A DNA stretch of 64,000 bases, taken from contig NC_092577.1 in assembly GCF_037975245.1 (NCBI RefSeq), positions 9,337,013 through 9,401,012 on the forward strand, written 5' to 3'. Shown here piece by piece: positions 1-11,780 of this stretch (the stretch's first letter is position 1; the number at the start of each line of letters is the position of its first letter). The position numbers were made by a program, and so were the translations under genes. The notes under the pieces were generated by a model that worked only from the letters and a program-made list of their open reading frames with translations, did not search any database and was not told where the DNA came from. This DNA comes from Apostichopus japonicus (Eukaryota; Echinodermata; Holothuroidea; Aspidochirotida; Stichopodidae).

Positions 1-3000
1 TGAGTCTCAGATGCAATTTTTATTTTGTTTGACAAATGGTAAAATGTACCAGAGGGTGCTTATGCAGCTATTGTGCCATGGCAAGCTCATCACAAACATA
101 CCAAGTACTGGATTGATCCAGCAAGGATCCAATCATTTTGATGTCCTTACTAGGGATTAATTCTGTCAGTTGTATTTTGAGTGGATGAACTAAAACTTTA
201 TATAAAATCCCTTTAGTGAGAGTGAATGGAGATAAAAGAGTATTCCTTGATCTGCAATGCTATCCATAAAATCTATCAGAGGTTCTTGAAACATTACTAT
301 CACTGTTCTACACTAACCATTATTGTGATTACCATCACATGGAGGAAATATCAGCTGATGAACCATTCATTGTCCTTGTCAGCACAGTATGAACACTTCC
401 ATCAACAACTGGTAACTATACAGGTGGAATAGGTGATCCCCTAATAGCTCCATTCAGGATAATTTAAGTTACCCTAATGAAGAGAAAAGAAAATGATGTG
501 AATGAAAATTAAGTCCCAATGATAGGATATATTGAGAATGTCAGTCACAAATAGATATACATGTATGTCTCTGGCTTACTACTGTACCTTGTATACATGG
601 ACATTCACAGAGAAAAAACCCAAAAGAAGGAAAGTACACTTCAGATTCCAATAACCAGGTAAGTGTAAAAACAATTAACCAGTAAACCATCAAACTTGAA
701 CCGGATTGTCCTTTGTTTAGTGAAAGTGGCATATAAAGGTAAGGGTGCAGTGATGTAAATGAGCTCCCAAAGGAGAGTCCAACCTCACACAACCCAACCA
801 TGCATGGTTTGGGCTTGACTGAGAAATTTGTGAGATTTCGCACCTTCTTTCCTATTGAGGACAGAATGTCTTTTGAATTTCCACTCATCAGGAGATAATT
901 GTATCTAATTTAGTGTGTCAGCTTTGGTGGATGGGTGTTTTTACATTATTTTTCTTCATTTAATGGCACCAGGCCCCTGGAGACTGCATTGCCTACATTG
1001 ACCTAGTTACACCACTCTCTGGGGGTCTCTTTCCAGTTTTTAGATCACCAAAGGTTTACAGAGTACCCTGTTCAGCTTGTCAATAGCTATCCAATATGGT
1101 CAGTGCTTTCCACAAATTTGGCAGATGAAGACACTTGTAACATCAAAATTTTGAGTTGAAATAGTTATGAGATAAAAAAGGCAATAATTGTGAAAATTGG
1201 GGACACTTAACTTTTTCCCCCTATGTCCCTTTGAAGCCACCGCACTCAAGTCAGTGAAGTTAAATCAATTTTGAGACAAATTAGATTTTTTAAAACTGCA
1301 GTGACTGACTCAGCAAGTGACAATTCTGTATTGACAGCTGTATATACTCAGATTAGTAGGAAGTATTTCCAATTGTGTTCTCTGTTTATCGTGGCTGGAC
1401 TTACAAGGGTACTGCAAAGCTCTCCAAATCTTCAGTATTTTAGCATAGTTTTTGGAAACTGCTAGCAATTTAAAGCACAGGAGGACATGTCAGGAATAGA
1501 AATACTTAATCTGATTTTAAGGAAGAAATTTCAAGGAAGAAATGTTATCATTTCATGATATTGATAAAGAGTGCAGGGGAATTTAACTTCCTAAACCATA
1601 ATTGTATATAATTTAGTGTGTCAGCTTTGGTGGATGGGTGTTTAGTGGCAGGGGAATTTAACTTCCTCAACCATGCTTGCTAGCCAGCAGTTTGGTGAAT
1701 CAAGTAACAACAAACCAGATTTACTTCATTCTTACCATTCCTATTTAACTCTGTGCATAAATGTAGGATACCAAAAGAAGCTTGATAGGTGCATAGGTCC
1801 TGCTCTCCTCTATCCAGTACGGTCTGCGTCTACATATTCACTAGAGGGTTTCTTTCTACGGTTGAATGATTACATCATGGAGCCGTTAGAGCCTCAGTGA
1901 CTTCTAAATCAAAAGTGAAACAATAACATGAAATCAAATTAGTTGTTCAGAAATTTCAGACGACTTCAGAAACAAAAGGATACTCACAACAAAGAAAAAC
2001 CCATGGTAGCAGTTCCACTTTGATCCAATCATTGATATTTTAATTTAGTGATTATGCAGTATTACAGTGTTTGGTTTCTGCAGGTGTTTGAAAGATCTTA
2101 GGAAATTTTGCATTCAGATAGCATCGTCACACTACAGCAGTCTTTGTGGGCAATCAACTTCACATGTTAGCTGTAAAAGACCCCTACACTTTTAGTAAGT
2201 AAATTATGTAAAAGTATGTAAAAGCAATAATGAAGCTGAAGATACGTCAATAGGAAATGAGCATTATCAGCACAAACCCTGGAAATTATGGATATGTTCC
2301 AATAATGGGTTGTCTTGGACCAGTAAGGGTGGTGTAATGCACTGCAGTAATTTGAGAGGGGTGCTGTAGCTCCTACTGAGTATTTTGGTGACACAAACTA
2401 CATAATGCTTGAATATGATATGGGATATGGAATCTCAATCTCTGGAAAACCTTGCATTTCATTTGACCTTTACTCACTGGCAGATTAGCACTTAAATCCA
2501 CAATATCCCAGGAGAGGAAACAACTCAAGAGTACTGTACTTGAAGAGAAGGTTTTTATGACTAAATTTGACTAAAACCTTTCGGACAGTTGGATGATCTC
2601 GCAAGTGTAGAACACTACTTCAATAAACTAATATGATCCAAGTATTCTGTGGGAGGAAAACCTCCCAGGCTTCAACTTGTAAGCAACTAACACTGTAACA
2701 GGCTAGCATCACCATATTTCAGCAATTCCTACATTGTGCTGAGCCTAGGTCACGCTTTATGCTGTCATTGCGGCATTATTGAATATTGTGACTAAAACCA
2801 TTGGCCTACTAGGCCTAAGTTAGGCTGCACTTTTCTTATATGACTAGAGAAGACCTAAGCCATAACTTCAACGTTATGATGTCCCTGTCATTTACAAAAG
2901 TTGTAGTACATAGCCTAACAGTAACAATACGAAACTTGAAAGGAGCACAAGACAGTACGTGGGATTTCTTCTTTGACAATTGCAATATTCTAGGTCTGTT

Positions 3001-3108
3001 TCTTTCTGTATGTTTACCATCTGGAATGTATTGCAATATCTTCACATTTAGTAAGCCATTACTGTTGCTTCGGGGAATCACACCAAAAAAAAAAACAGGT
3101 AAGTACAA
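1..3108. other. Non-coding DNA, no supported gene
   Basis: No open frame longer than about 115 codons occurs here and none has recognisable domain content. Two short segments are duplicated. One, beginning AATTTAGTGTGTCAGC, appears near 908 and again near 1610. The other, beginning CAGGGGAATTTAACTTCC, appears near 1573 and 1648. The two families sit side by side at 1573-1670, which suggests local duplication or fragments of one old repeat. An adenine run at 3086-3096 lies just before the foldback element begins. Confidence 0.6.
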
Positions 3109-6100
3109 CCGGTGTGAAGTTAGATACTTATTCCCCGTTCCTCGTTCGATATTCGCGAATGAGTAACTGAGCTACCTATTCAGTTACGTATTCGACAATG
3201 GTACAAAAGCGTCTTACAAGATAAGATTACCATAATGCATCTTGCCCGGTCCAAATAGTTATTGACCAACTAAAATGACCACTACTTCATGAGTTCTTAA
3301 ATTAATGTAACTGGACCAGAAAAAATCACTTTAGGCCCTAATCAAGACTAGCACGCCTTGGACCACCTTACCAATGGGTCATATGAATTCTTAACACATT
3401 GTAGAAGGATACCATATTGCGTCTTGCCCGGTCCAAAGCGTGCTTGACCAATTAAACTGACCATTAAATCAACATTTTTTTAAATAAATGTAACGGGAAC
3501 TGAAATAAAAACATTTGGGCCCTAATCAAAACCAGCACGCCTTGGACCGCCCAACCAATGGGTCATGGGAAGTCTAAGGACCTTATAGAAAGGTAAAATA
3601 ATGCGTCTTGCCCGGTCCAAAGAGTGCTTGACCAATTTAAATGACTACTAAATCATTACTTCTTTAATGAGTGAAACTGGACCACGAAAAAGCTTTGGGC
3701 CCTAATCCATGCAGCACGCCTTGGACCACCTATCCAATGGATAATATTAACTCTAAGGACATTGTAGAAGAGTACCATAATGCGTTTTGCCCGGTCCAAA
3801 GAGTGCTTGACCAATTAAGCTGACCATTAAAGCATTACTTCTTAAATGAGTGAAACGGGACCACGAAAAAGCTTTGGGCCATAAACCATGCAGCACGCTT
3901 TGGACCACCTAACCAATCGGTAACATGTACTCTAAGGACATTGTAGAAGAATACCATAATGCGTCTTGCCCGGTCCAAAGAGTGCTTGACCAATTAAACT
4001 GACCATTAAATCATTACTTCATCATCTAGTGTAACCGGACCACGAAAAAGCTTTGGGCCCTAATCCATGCAGCACGCTTTGGACCACCTAACCAATCGGT
4101 AACATTAACTATAAGGACATTGTAGAAGAGTACCATAATGCGTCTTGCCCGGTGCAAAGCGTGCTTGACCAATTTAAATGACCACTAAATCATTACTTCT
4201 TTAATGAGTGAAACGGGACCACGAAAAAGCTTTGGGCCCTAATCCATGCAGCACGCCTTGGACCACCTATCCAATGGATAATATTAACTCTAAGGACATT
4301 GTAGAAGAGTACCATAATGCGTCTTGCCCGGTCCAAAGAGTGCTTGACCAATTAAACTGACCATTACATCATTACTCCATCATCTAGTGTAACCGGACCA
4401 CGAAAAGCTTTGGGCCCTAATCCATGCAGCACGCTTTGAACCACCAAACCGATGGTTAACATGAACTCTAAGGACATTGTAGAAGGGTACCATAATGCGT
4501 CTTGCCCGGTCCAAAGCGTGCTTGACCAATTAAACTGACCATTAAATCATTACTTCATCATCGAGTGAAACGGGACCACGAAAAAGCTTTGGGCCCTAAT
4601 CCTTGCAGCACGCTTTGGACCACCTAACCAATCGGTAACATTAACTCTAAGGACATTGTAGAAGAGTACCATACTGCGTCTTGCCCGGTCCAAAGAGTGC
4701 TTGACCAATTTAAATGACCACTAAATCATTACTTCTTCAATGAGTGAAACGGGACCACGAAAAAGCTTTGGGCCCTAATCCATGCAGCACGCTTTGAACC
4801 ACCAAACCGATGGTTAACATGAACTCTAAGGACATTGTAGAAGGGTACCATAATGCGTCTTGCCCGGTCCAAAGCGTGCTTGACCAATTAAACTGACCAT
4901 TAAATCATTACTTCATCATCGAGTGAAACGGGACCACGAAAAAGCTTTGGGCCCTAATCCTTGCAGCACGCTTTGGACCACCTAACTACGGTAAAACTAA
5001 CTCTAAGGACATTGTAGAAGAGTACCATAATGCGTCTTGCCCGGTCCAAAGAGTGCTTGACCAATTAAACTGACCATTAAATCATTACTTCTTAAATGAG
5101 TGAAACGGGACCACGAAAAAGCTTTGGGCCATAAACCATGCAGCACGCTTTGGACCACCTAACCAATCGGTAACATGTACTCTAAGGACATTGTAGAAGA
5201 ATACCATAATGCGTCTTGCCCGGTCCAAAGAGTGCTTGACCAATTAAACTGACCATTAAATCATTACTTCATCATCTAGTGTAACCGGACCACGAAAAAG
5301 CTTTGGGCCCTAATCCATGCAGCACGCTTTGGACCACCTAACCAATCGGTAACATTAACTATAAGGACATTGTAGAAGAGTACCATAATGCGTCTTGCCC
5401 GGTGCAAAGCGTGCTTGACCAATTTAAATGACCACTAAATCATTACTTCTTTAATGAGTGAAACGGGACCACGAAAAAGCTTTGGGCCCTAATCCATGCA
5501 GCACGCCTTGGACCACCTATCCAATGGATAATATTAACTCTAAGGACATTGTAGAAGAGTACCATAATGCGTCTTGCCCGGTCCAAAGAGTGCTTGACCA
5601 ATTAAACTGACCATTACATCATTACTCCATCATCTAGTGTAACCGGACCACGAAAAGCTTTGGGCCCTAATCCATGCAGCACGCTTTGAACCACCAAACC
5701 GATGGTTAACATGAACTCTAAGGACATTGTAGAAGGGTACCATAATGCGTCTTGCCCGGTCCAAAGCGTGCTTGACCAATTAAACTGACCATTAAATCAT
5801 TACTTCATCATCGAGTGAAACGGGACCACGAAAAAGCTTTGGGCCCTAATTCTTGCAGCACGCTTTGGACCACCTAACCAATCGGTAACATTAACTCTAA
5901 GGACATTGTAGAAGAGTACCATAATGCGTCTTGCCCGGTCCAAAGAGTGCTTGACCAATTTAAATGACCACTAAATCATTACTTCTTCAATGAGTGAAAC
6001 GGGACCACGAAAAAGCTTTGGGCCCTAATCCATGCAGCACGCTTTGAACCACCAAACCGATGGTTAACATGAACTCTAAGGACATTGTAGAAGGGTACCA

Positions 6101-6540
6101 TAATGCGTCTTGCCCGGTCCAAAGCGTGCTTGACCAATTAAACTGACCATTAAATCATTACTTCATCATCGAGTGAAACGGGACCACGAAAAAGCTTTGG
6201 GCCCTAATCCTTGCAGCACGCTTTGGACCACCTAACCAATCGGTAAAACTAACTCTAAGGACATTGTAGAAGAGTACCATAATGCGTCTTGCCCGGTCCA
6301 AAGAGTGCTTGACCAATTTAAATGACCACTAAATCATTACTTCTTCAATGAGTGAAACGGGACCACGAAAAAGCTTTGGGCCCTAATCCATGCAGCACGC
6401 CTTGGACCACCTAACCAACGGGTAACATGTACTCTAAGGACATTGTAGAAGAGTACCATAATGCGTTTTGCCCGGTCCAAAGAGTGCTTGACCAATTTGG
6501 GCCCTAATCAAGTCCAGCACGAATTAGCTTGACCAATCAT
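3109..6540 (+). repeat. Left inverted arm: cap plus ~19 tandem ~179-bp units
   Basis: The core TTGCCCGGTCCAAAG recurs at about 3240, 3422, 3607, 3787, 3966, 4145, 4323, 4501, 4680, 4859, 5037, 5217, 5397, 5575, 5753, 5932, 6111, 6288 and 6467. Every unit contains GGTCCAAAGCGTGC (or a near copy) and, about 100 bases later, its reverse complement GCACGCTTTGGACC, so each unit can fold on itself. A block of about seven units (~1250 bp) is itself duplicated: the rare variant GGGCCATAAACC occurs near 3877 and again near 5127. The last unit is truncated near 6520. Confidence 0.95.
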
Positions 6541-8419
6541 GGTCAAAATTCACATTGACAATAACTGTTATTTTTGGATTCTTTTCATTTTGTACCTGAA
6601 AAGCAAATTTATTTCTAAGAGGGCTACATGCCATAGGTACACAACAGACAGCCATTTGAGACATGTTGTTTTTTAGACCACAATTATGGCACGAAAACAT
6701 GGCAAAGTTTCTTGAGATTACGTAATCTACTGCCTTGTCGTAAAATTACCTATTTTTTTTTTACCAATTAGTCTGCTGGCATAGCGATCACATATATTTT
6801 TTGTATAAGGGTCGTTGTGTGAACGCTGTATGAGTGATCACACTGTAGACATGAACATACTTTCACACAGTGTTTACACAAAGAGCTAGGCAGGCTCATT
6901 GTAGAGCCTGAAGCCTGCAGGTTGATTTAATTTACGAAGTAATCACAAAACAGGCTTTCTTACCTATAACGTGCTATATACTTGGAGCCAAAATAAAGCA
7001 GATCTTTAAGTGGAAGAGACACGGTAGGAGGAACAATTATTACTAGGGCAAGGCAACCGTAACTTTAAAAAAAAAACACTGAAAAGTAATGAGCACACGG
7101 ACAAGCGTTCAATATTTTCCAAACTCTATTAACTTCGACACAATTGTAAAACAACATTTCCTTGAATACTTATGCAGATTGGCGTCTCATATAGATTCAT
7201 ATATACACTCCTGTATTTACAATGCTTTCAGGCTCTCCTCGATTGATTATTTACAACATGGATCAGCGCATGTAGGCCTACTCATCATGTATAAGCTGTA
7301 TACGGGGTTTGAAGTCCTAACAACCTTCGCTTCATCAGTTGTCATATATTTTTTATGATTTTCAGAAGTAAAGATCCCTCCCTCCTTCAATAACTCAATA
7401 ACTCCTTCCTCCGTAAATAACTCCCTAATTCCTCCGTCATATCTATCCCTTCTTTCCCTCATGCATTACCTTCCTTCCCTCTTGCACACATAAACTCGGG
7501 CATACATCAACGCAGACACCCTAACATACATACAAGTATACATGACCATGCATTTTCAAAGTGTACACAGTACACAAGCACTCGTTACTCGAGCTTTACA
7601 CTGAATGTGGCTATCGCCAGACCAGCCCAGTATTTTATGTGATAGGCAGCTAATTCTGGCTTGCTTAAAGAATAAAAGATCAAAAGGGCAATCTCAAGAA
7701 GCAAACATGTATAAAAGTTGTTATCTCAGTTTTGTAGTCGAACCGAGCATTATTCCTATCCGCTTGACAGATTTTGTATCAAAACGACAAAAATTCGTCT
7801 CAGGAAACGAAGGGACTCGACAAAAGGGCGTTACTTTAATCAAATCCAAAGCAAGACTTCATTAGCAAGTTGACTTAATTTTCATTATCAACAGATGAGC
7901 AATTCCCCAAGGTGGGGGGGGGGGATATACTCATTTCTGTTAAGAAAACTTTTATTACTGGATATTGCTTGATATATGTTAAAGTGTTGGTGACCTAGAC
8001 CCACCCCTCCACCTTTGTCCTCGGTAATGAGTTTTAGATTTAATTTAAATCTAAATAAAAATGTGCAATTAGAAATGGCCCGGCTTTCTTGAATCCTTGA
8101 AATCGATTTTAGATCTTAGTTCGGAGAGTATGTTTTGATATTTTATGTGTATATGCATTCCATTTATATATATATTTGTTTATGTGTTCTGTTTGTTATA
8201 TTTCGTATGTTTTATATGTGCAGGGATCCTCGGGAGAACACTGGCTCACCAGCGACAGGATCCCTGGTTACGAATAAAGTTATTAATAAAAATGATAATA
8301 CAAAAAAATACACATAATACACAGGCACCTTCCTATCAACATTTGTGCTAGAAGAAATGTACGTTCTTTTGACGTAACGGGCGCCAGGCGATTAAAAAGC
8401 AATTTAAAGTAAAAGGGTA
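6541..8419. other. Foldback interior, left side, no gene seen
   Basis: This stretch lies between the left arm and the 3' end of the transposase gene. It contains only short open frames, a CT-rich degenerate tract at about 7375-7465 (CTCCNTCC-like repeats), a G run at 7914-7923 and AT-rich sequence around 8120-8220. No domain or splice-bounded exon was recognised. Confidence 0.5.
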
Positions 8420-8425
8420 TTTATT
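8420..8425 (-). promoter_or_regulatory. Probable polyadenylation signal of the transposase gene
   Basis: TTTATT on the plus strand reads AATAAA on the minus strand. It lies about 90 bases downstream of the stop codon of the terminal exon (8513-8515), the expected spacing for a short 3' UTR. Confidence 0.5.
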
Positions 8426-8512
8426 GGGTATGCAGCGACTGATCCATTTAGAATTACCTAACCGAATACCCTGTTTGAAGAATGGTTTTACAGAAAATCG
8501 CAATCTCCGCTT

Positions 8513-8687
8513 CTAGTTTTTGATGTAAATCAGATAATTTGGTGTTTCATTGTCCTCAAACTTTAGGAATGACTCCTGTCCATACATGGCTCCCTTAAGT
8601 CCGTCGTAGTTGTACCAATAGCCCCTGCTTTTTATCTTGCACGAAAAGTGTCGTCCGTGGTGTACAGTAACACCATACAGCGTGTAT
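8513..8687 (-). CDS. Terminal exon of transposase gene: USP-like His-box region
   Basis: The exon is too short to stand out as a free ORF. On the minus strand, TTCCTTTTCAG ends at 8688 as a splice acceptor. The next base completes an Arg codon begun in the upstream exon (which ends at 9705), after which the frame stays open for about 57 codons to TAG at 8513-8515. The peptide starts YTLYGVTVHHGRHFSC and contains GYWYNYDGL. This matches the His box of ubiquitin-specific proteases (peptidase family C19), where a Y-x-L-x-x-V-x-x-H-x-G segment leads to a catalytic His before an aromatic residue, followed by a W-x-x-x-D motif. Phase match, splice sites, stop and poly(A) signal all agree. The family assignment is by motif only. 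Confidence 0.72.
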
Positions 8688-9243
8688 CTGAAAAGGAATG
8701 GAAAGTACTATTAATAATGAGTGAAAGTAACATTTTCACAGCCAAACAACACTACAAATTTGGTCAAGGGTAGTTGAATAGAGCGGAAGGGGCTGCTTAT
8801 GCGAACGCGATTGCAAATTGCACCCCCCCCCCCCACACAAAGGAATGTGGTTATGTTTATTCGTCATCTTTAAAACAAATGAAAGGATTGCGTATCGAGA
8901 CTGAAAACGTCGCTACTTATATGTTCTCACTCTTTCCTCGATAACTTCTCACATTTCAACTGGAGGCAATCCACTTTTGATCCCCTGAAGGATTTATTCT
9001 TTCAAAGGCTACACGACGTCCAGATATACCGCGCTAAAATGCAGACATAATGGCTTCGGACGCTGCAGTAGTTATTTCACTTCGCTAATAAATTTCTGTT
9101 TCCGTAGTCTTTTAGTGTTTCGGTCTATAGTATCACTGTGAGGCGGGATTAATGTATTATGCGGGGCAAGTTGAGGATGGGCAGGTCGGGGTGGGGATAT
9201 TGCTAGACCGTGTGACAATTCTTGTGCTGGGCCAACAACAAAA

Positions 9244-9429
9244 TCATCCATCCATCCATCCATCCATCCATCCATCCATCCATCCATCCATCCATCCATC
9301 CATCCATCCATCCATCCATCCATCCATCCATCCATCCATCCATCCATCCATCCATCCATCCATCCATCCATCCATCCATCCATCCATCCATCCATCCATC
9401 CATCCATCCATCCATCCATCCATCCATCC

Positions 9430-9519
<90 letters not shown>
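9244..9519. repeat. Compound microsatellite (CATC)n-(TATC)n-(TA)n
   Basis: About 47 copies of CATC run from about 9244 to 9431. They are followed by about eight TATC copies and then by TA dinucleotides to about 9519. The tract lies wholly within the predicted intron 8688-9704 of the transposase gene. It produces spurious open frames in several phases on both strands (repeating HPSI or DGWM), which are not genes. Confidence 0.98.
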
Positions 9520-9521
<2 letters not shown>

Positions 9522-9704
9522 GTTTGTGTATATACATCAATGAAGCGGCTGTTCTTTATGTAACTGCACGGTTACGATCGATGTAGGAAATCTTGTCCTT
9601 TTTGCTGCTCTAAAAGATTAAATGAAATGGCCACACATCTATGCCAGTAGTCTTGTTAGTTCCATTCATGCTATGACCAAATTCCTCGTAGGGTTGTGAG
9701 TTAC

Positions 9705-10417
9705 CTTTGAAGTTCAATGTCACACGAATATCGAACTTTTTGCTTTCGGGGACAATTGTCATTAGAACAATTTGAAATCTGGACACTGCTTTGTTTTCCA
9801 CCAAGGTGTTCGACGACCGCCTCATGTTCGCTTCCATACACATTCCACGTCTGTGGGGTTTGTACTTGTAACTCATACTTGCAGACATCGTGTAACCAAA
9901 AGAATTTTGCCATATTCCAATCACCGCTGCTTCCGTAAGCTGCCACTGTGATAATTTGGCTGCATATATGGTCGCGACCGTCCTGTAAAGCAAGCTTTAC
10001 ATCTGCATGTTCTTCTAGCATTCTGGACATTATCAGAATTAAGTTGTCAATTGGGCAGGTATTCTCCATCTCGACCGTTTTTCCTTTGTACTTCACACAG
10101 CCTCCCCATCTTGGGACGCTTTGAACTTGTTGCTTAGGAGTTGGTATTGATGTATGATCTGTCGGTGTTTTAGTGATTTCCTTTTTTTGATTCCTGGATG
10201 TTGCTCGCTTCCGTATTATGGGTGTGCTACTTTGTTTGGGGGTGGGAATCCGCTCAGGAGATGTGAAATACTTTCCCTGCTTTCGCTGTTTCGATGGTGT
10301 TCTTCTACACCAACTTTCTTGAACATTTCCATTATCTTCTTTTGCTGTCCTTTTTCGATAGATGTTTTTGTGTTGTTTTTTTTTGTGTTTTATTTCGACC
10401 TCCCCTAACCTACCCAT
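9705..10417 (-). CDS. Transposase gene, third open segment: linker plus USP-like Cys box
   Basis: The frame opens at ATG 10417 and overlaps the end of the DDE segment by 8 bases in another phase. Residues 1-95 are basic and low in complexity (Lys, Arg, Thr and Pro rich), as expected of a linker or nuclear localisation region. From residue 104 it reads RWGGCVKYKGKTVEMENTC, with Cys121 in NTCPIDN. This resembles the catalytic Cys box of papain-fold ubiquitin proteases (N-x-C pattern). Near the end, CSNDNC may bind a metal. The coding sequence probably does not stop at the TAA at 9701: CAAAG|GTAACT is a good splice donor after 9705 and joins in phase to the exon at 8687-8513. Upstream of the ATG this frame runs only about eight codons to a stop, and a GGAA tract at the junction suggests slippage. 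A separate protein or a small intron is also possible. Confidence 0.7.
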
Positions 10418-11777
10418 AATATTGACGACTTCCTTCCTTCCTTATAAGTTCCCCTGGTCTCATGCGACATCTCCCGCCCGGTAGAAAATCTTTTTTGATG
10501 TTCTCAAACCAGTTCTCAATCAAGGCATTGGTTGTGCGCTTTGGAAAATCACCCGAGATTGGGTCATCTTTGTCGCAAGCATACCTGTCCAGATTACCTA
10601 GGAAAAGTGCGCTCCACATTGGAAAGACATGGAGAAAGTTATCTAACAGAACTTGAACGAAACCTGGCATTTTGTACTCATTCTTACATTCTTCGATGTC
10701 TTCACTGGTTTGCTCTTGTCTACTTGCTCCATTACTTGCAACTTTCACAAATTCCATTCTCCAAGGCGATGAATTCTTTATCGATTGTTGCCTGTCTACG
10801 CTCGTGTCGAAATCTTCATCGCATTGTTCCTCGTTTTCCGATGAAACTTCTTCCAAGTTGTCATAAACCCCTGACTTCATTATCAACTTCTGAAGAACTT
10901 CAAGAGATTGCAACATCGTCGGACTCCTATTGGACGGTTGAAATACAGAGCACATATGCGTGAATATTTTCTTTGCTTGTCGCAACGATGACGCCGTTTG
11001 CAGCAGAGCAAAACAGTAAAGGGCGAACTGCTTCTTTTGTTTGTCATCTGTTTCTTTCCGTAAATGCTGGGAAACAGCTTTTATCATGTGCGCAGCACAT
11101 ATGTGTGGGTAGGTGTAACCAGCGATTTGACGTTCACTATATCTTCTTTGTATGATTTGGAATGTCCTTGCCAGGTACGATTTGCAGTCTTCTCTATTAA
11201 ATGCAGACAACACTGATTGGATCATCGCCCAGGAGAAGTCTGTTTTTATTCGCCTTGGAACATTCCTACCAGCAGCGTTGACGAACCGCGCCAAAAAATG
11301 TTGGATCTCAGAAGCATGCTGGTCATTTGAAAGCATCTCACATACTGGAATAGCTGCCTTACCCTTGATCGGATTTTCCATAACCAATGCATAGTACAGT
11401 ATTTGCTTGTCTTGCCCCAGTATCTTCTTAATTAGAGACCCTGTAGCATCTAAATATAGAACCTGCGTCTTCTCTTTCGTTGTCATGCTTCTATATAGAC
11501 CGATCTGATCATCCGAGAACATGTGCACTTTGAAAGGGCTACAAGAAAAATACTGTATGAACCCCCCATTTGTGTATTGAGAATTCGTGTACACATCTCG
11601 GTACACATCTTGAAGCAGTTTCACGTCATTGAGAACATCTGGATCAAGATGCCCAAGTTGTTTCTTCTCTGACACAATTTTGCGAAGCACATCTGTGGAA
11701 CTACAAGCCGTTACGTTTCCCGCTTTTTTCTCATCTGCAGACATTTCTGAGATCGTTTCGTAGTACCAGTTTGACAC
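10410..11777 (-). CDS. MULE-type DDE transposase core (NOF-like)
   Basis: This is the catalytic part of the foldback transposase, which would cut the element out and join it elsewhere in the nucleus. Counting from the first sense triplet used here (GTG at 11777), Asp110 lies in YLDATGSL, Asp180 in IKTDFSWAM and Glu421 in NALIENWFENIKKDF. These fit the three acidic residues of a DDE/RNase H-fold transposase. Between the second and third lies PHICAAHMIKA, matching the C-x-x-H region typical of MULE transposases. The frame is not a gene by itself: one TAG (11781-11783) separates it in the same phase from the zinc-finger segment upstream, so GTG 11777 is not a believable start. It ends ...RQYYG-stop next to a GGAA tract. 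At 455 codons it is about the expected length for this core. NOF affinity is inferred from the W-F-E motif and the foldback ends. Confidence 0.85.
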   Translation of the reverse strand: MSNWYYETISEMSADEKKAGNVTACSSTDVLRKIVSEKKQLGHLDPDVLNDVKLLQDVYRDVYTNSQYTNGGFIQYFSCSPFKVHMFSDDQIGLYRSMTTKEKTQVLYLDATGSLIKKILGQDKQILYYALVMENPIKGKAAIPVCEMLSNDQHASEIQHFLARFVNAAGRNVPRRIKTDFSWAMIQSVLSAFNREDCKSYLARTFQIIQRRYSERQIAGYTYPHICAAHMIKAVSQHLRKETDDKQKKQFALYCFALLQTASSLRQAKKIFTHMCSVFQPSNRSPTMLQSLEVLQKLIMKSGVYDNLEEVSSENEEQCDEDFDTSVDRQQSIKNSSPWRMEFVKVASNGASRQEQTSEDIEECKNEYKMPGFVQVLLDNFLHVFPMWSALFLGNLDRYACDKDDPISGDFPKRTTNALIENWFENIKKDFLPGGRCRMRPGELIRKEGSRQYYG

Positions 11778-11780
11778 TCC

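Noticed and set aside
2836-3166. 90- and 108-codon frames on opposite strands
   Set aside because: They overlap each other, have no domain pattern, and cross the foldback border and an A run.
9072-9586. Long open frames of repeating HPSI or DGWM on both strands
   Set aside because: They are translations of the CATC microsatellite, open in several phases because the repeat has no stop codon.
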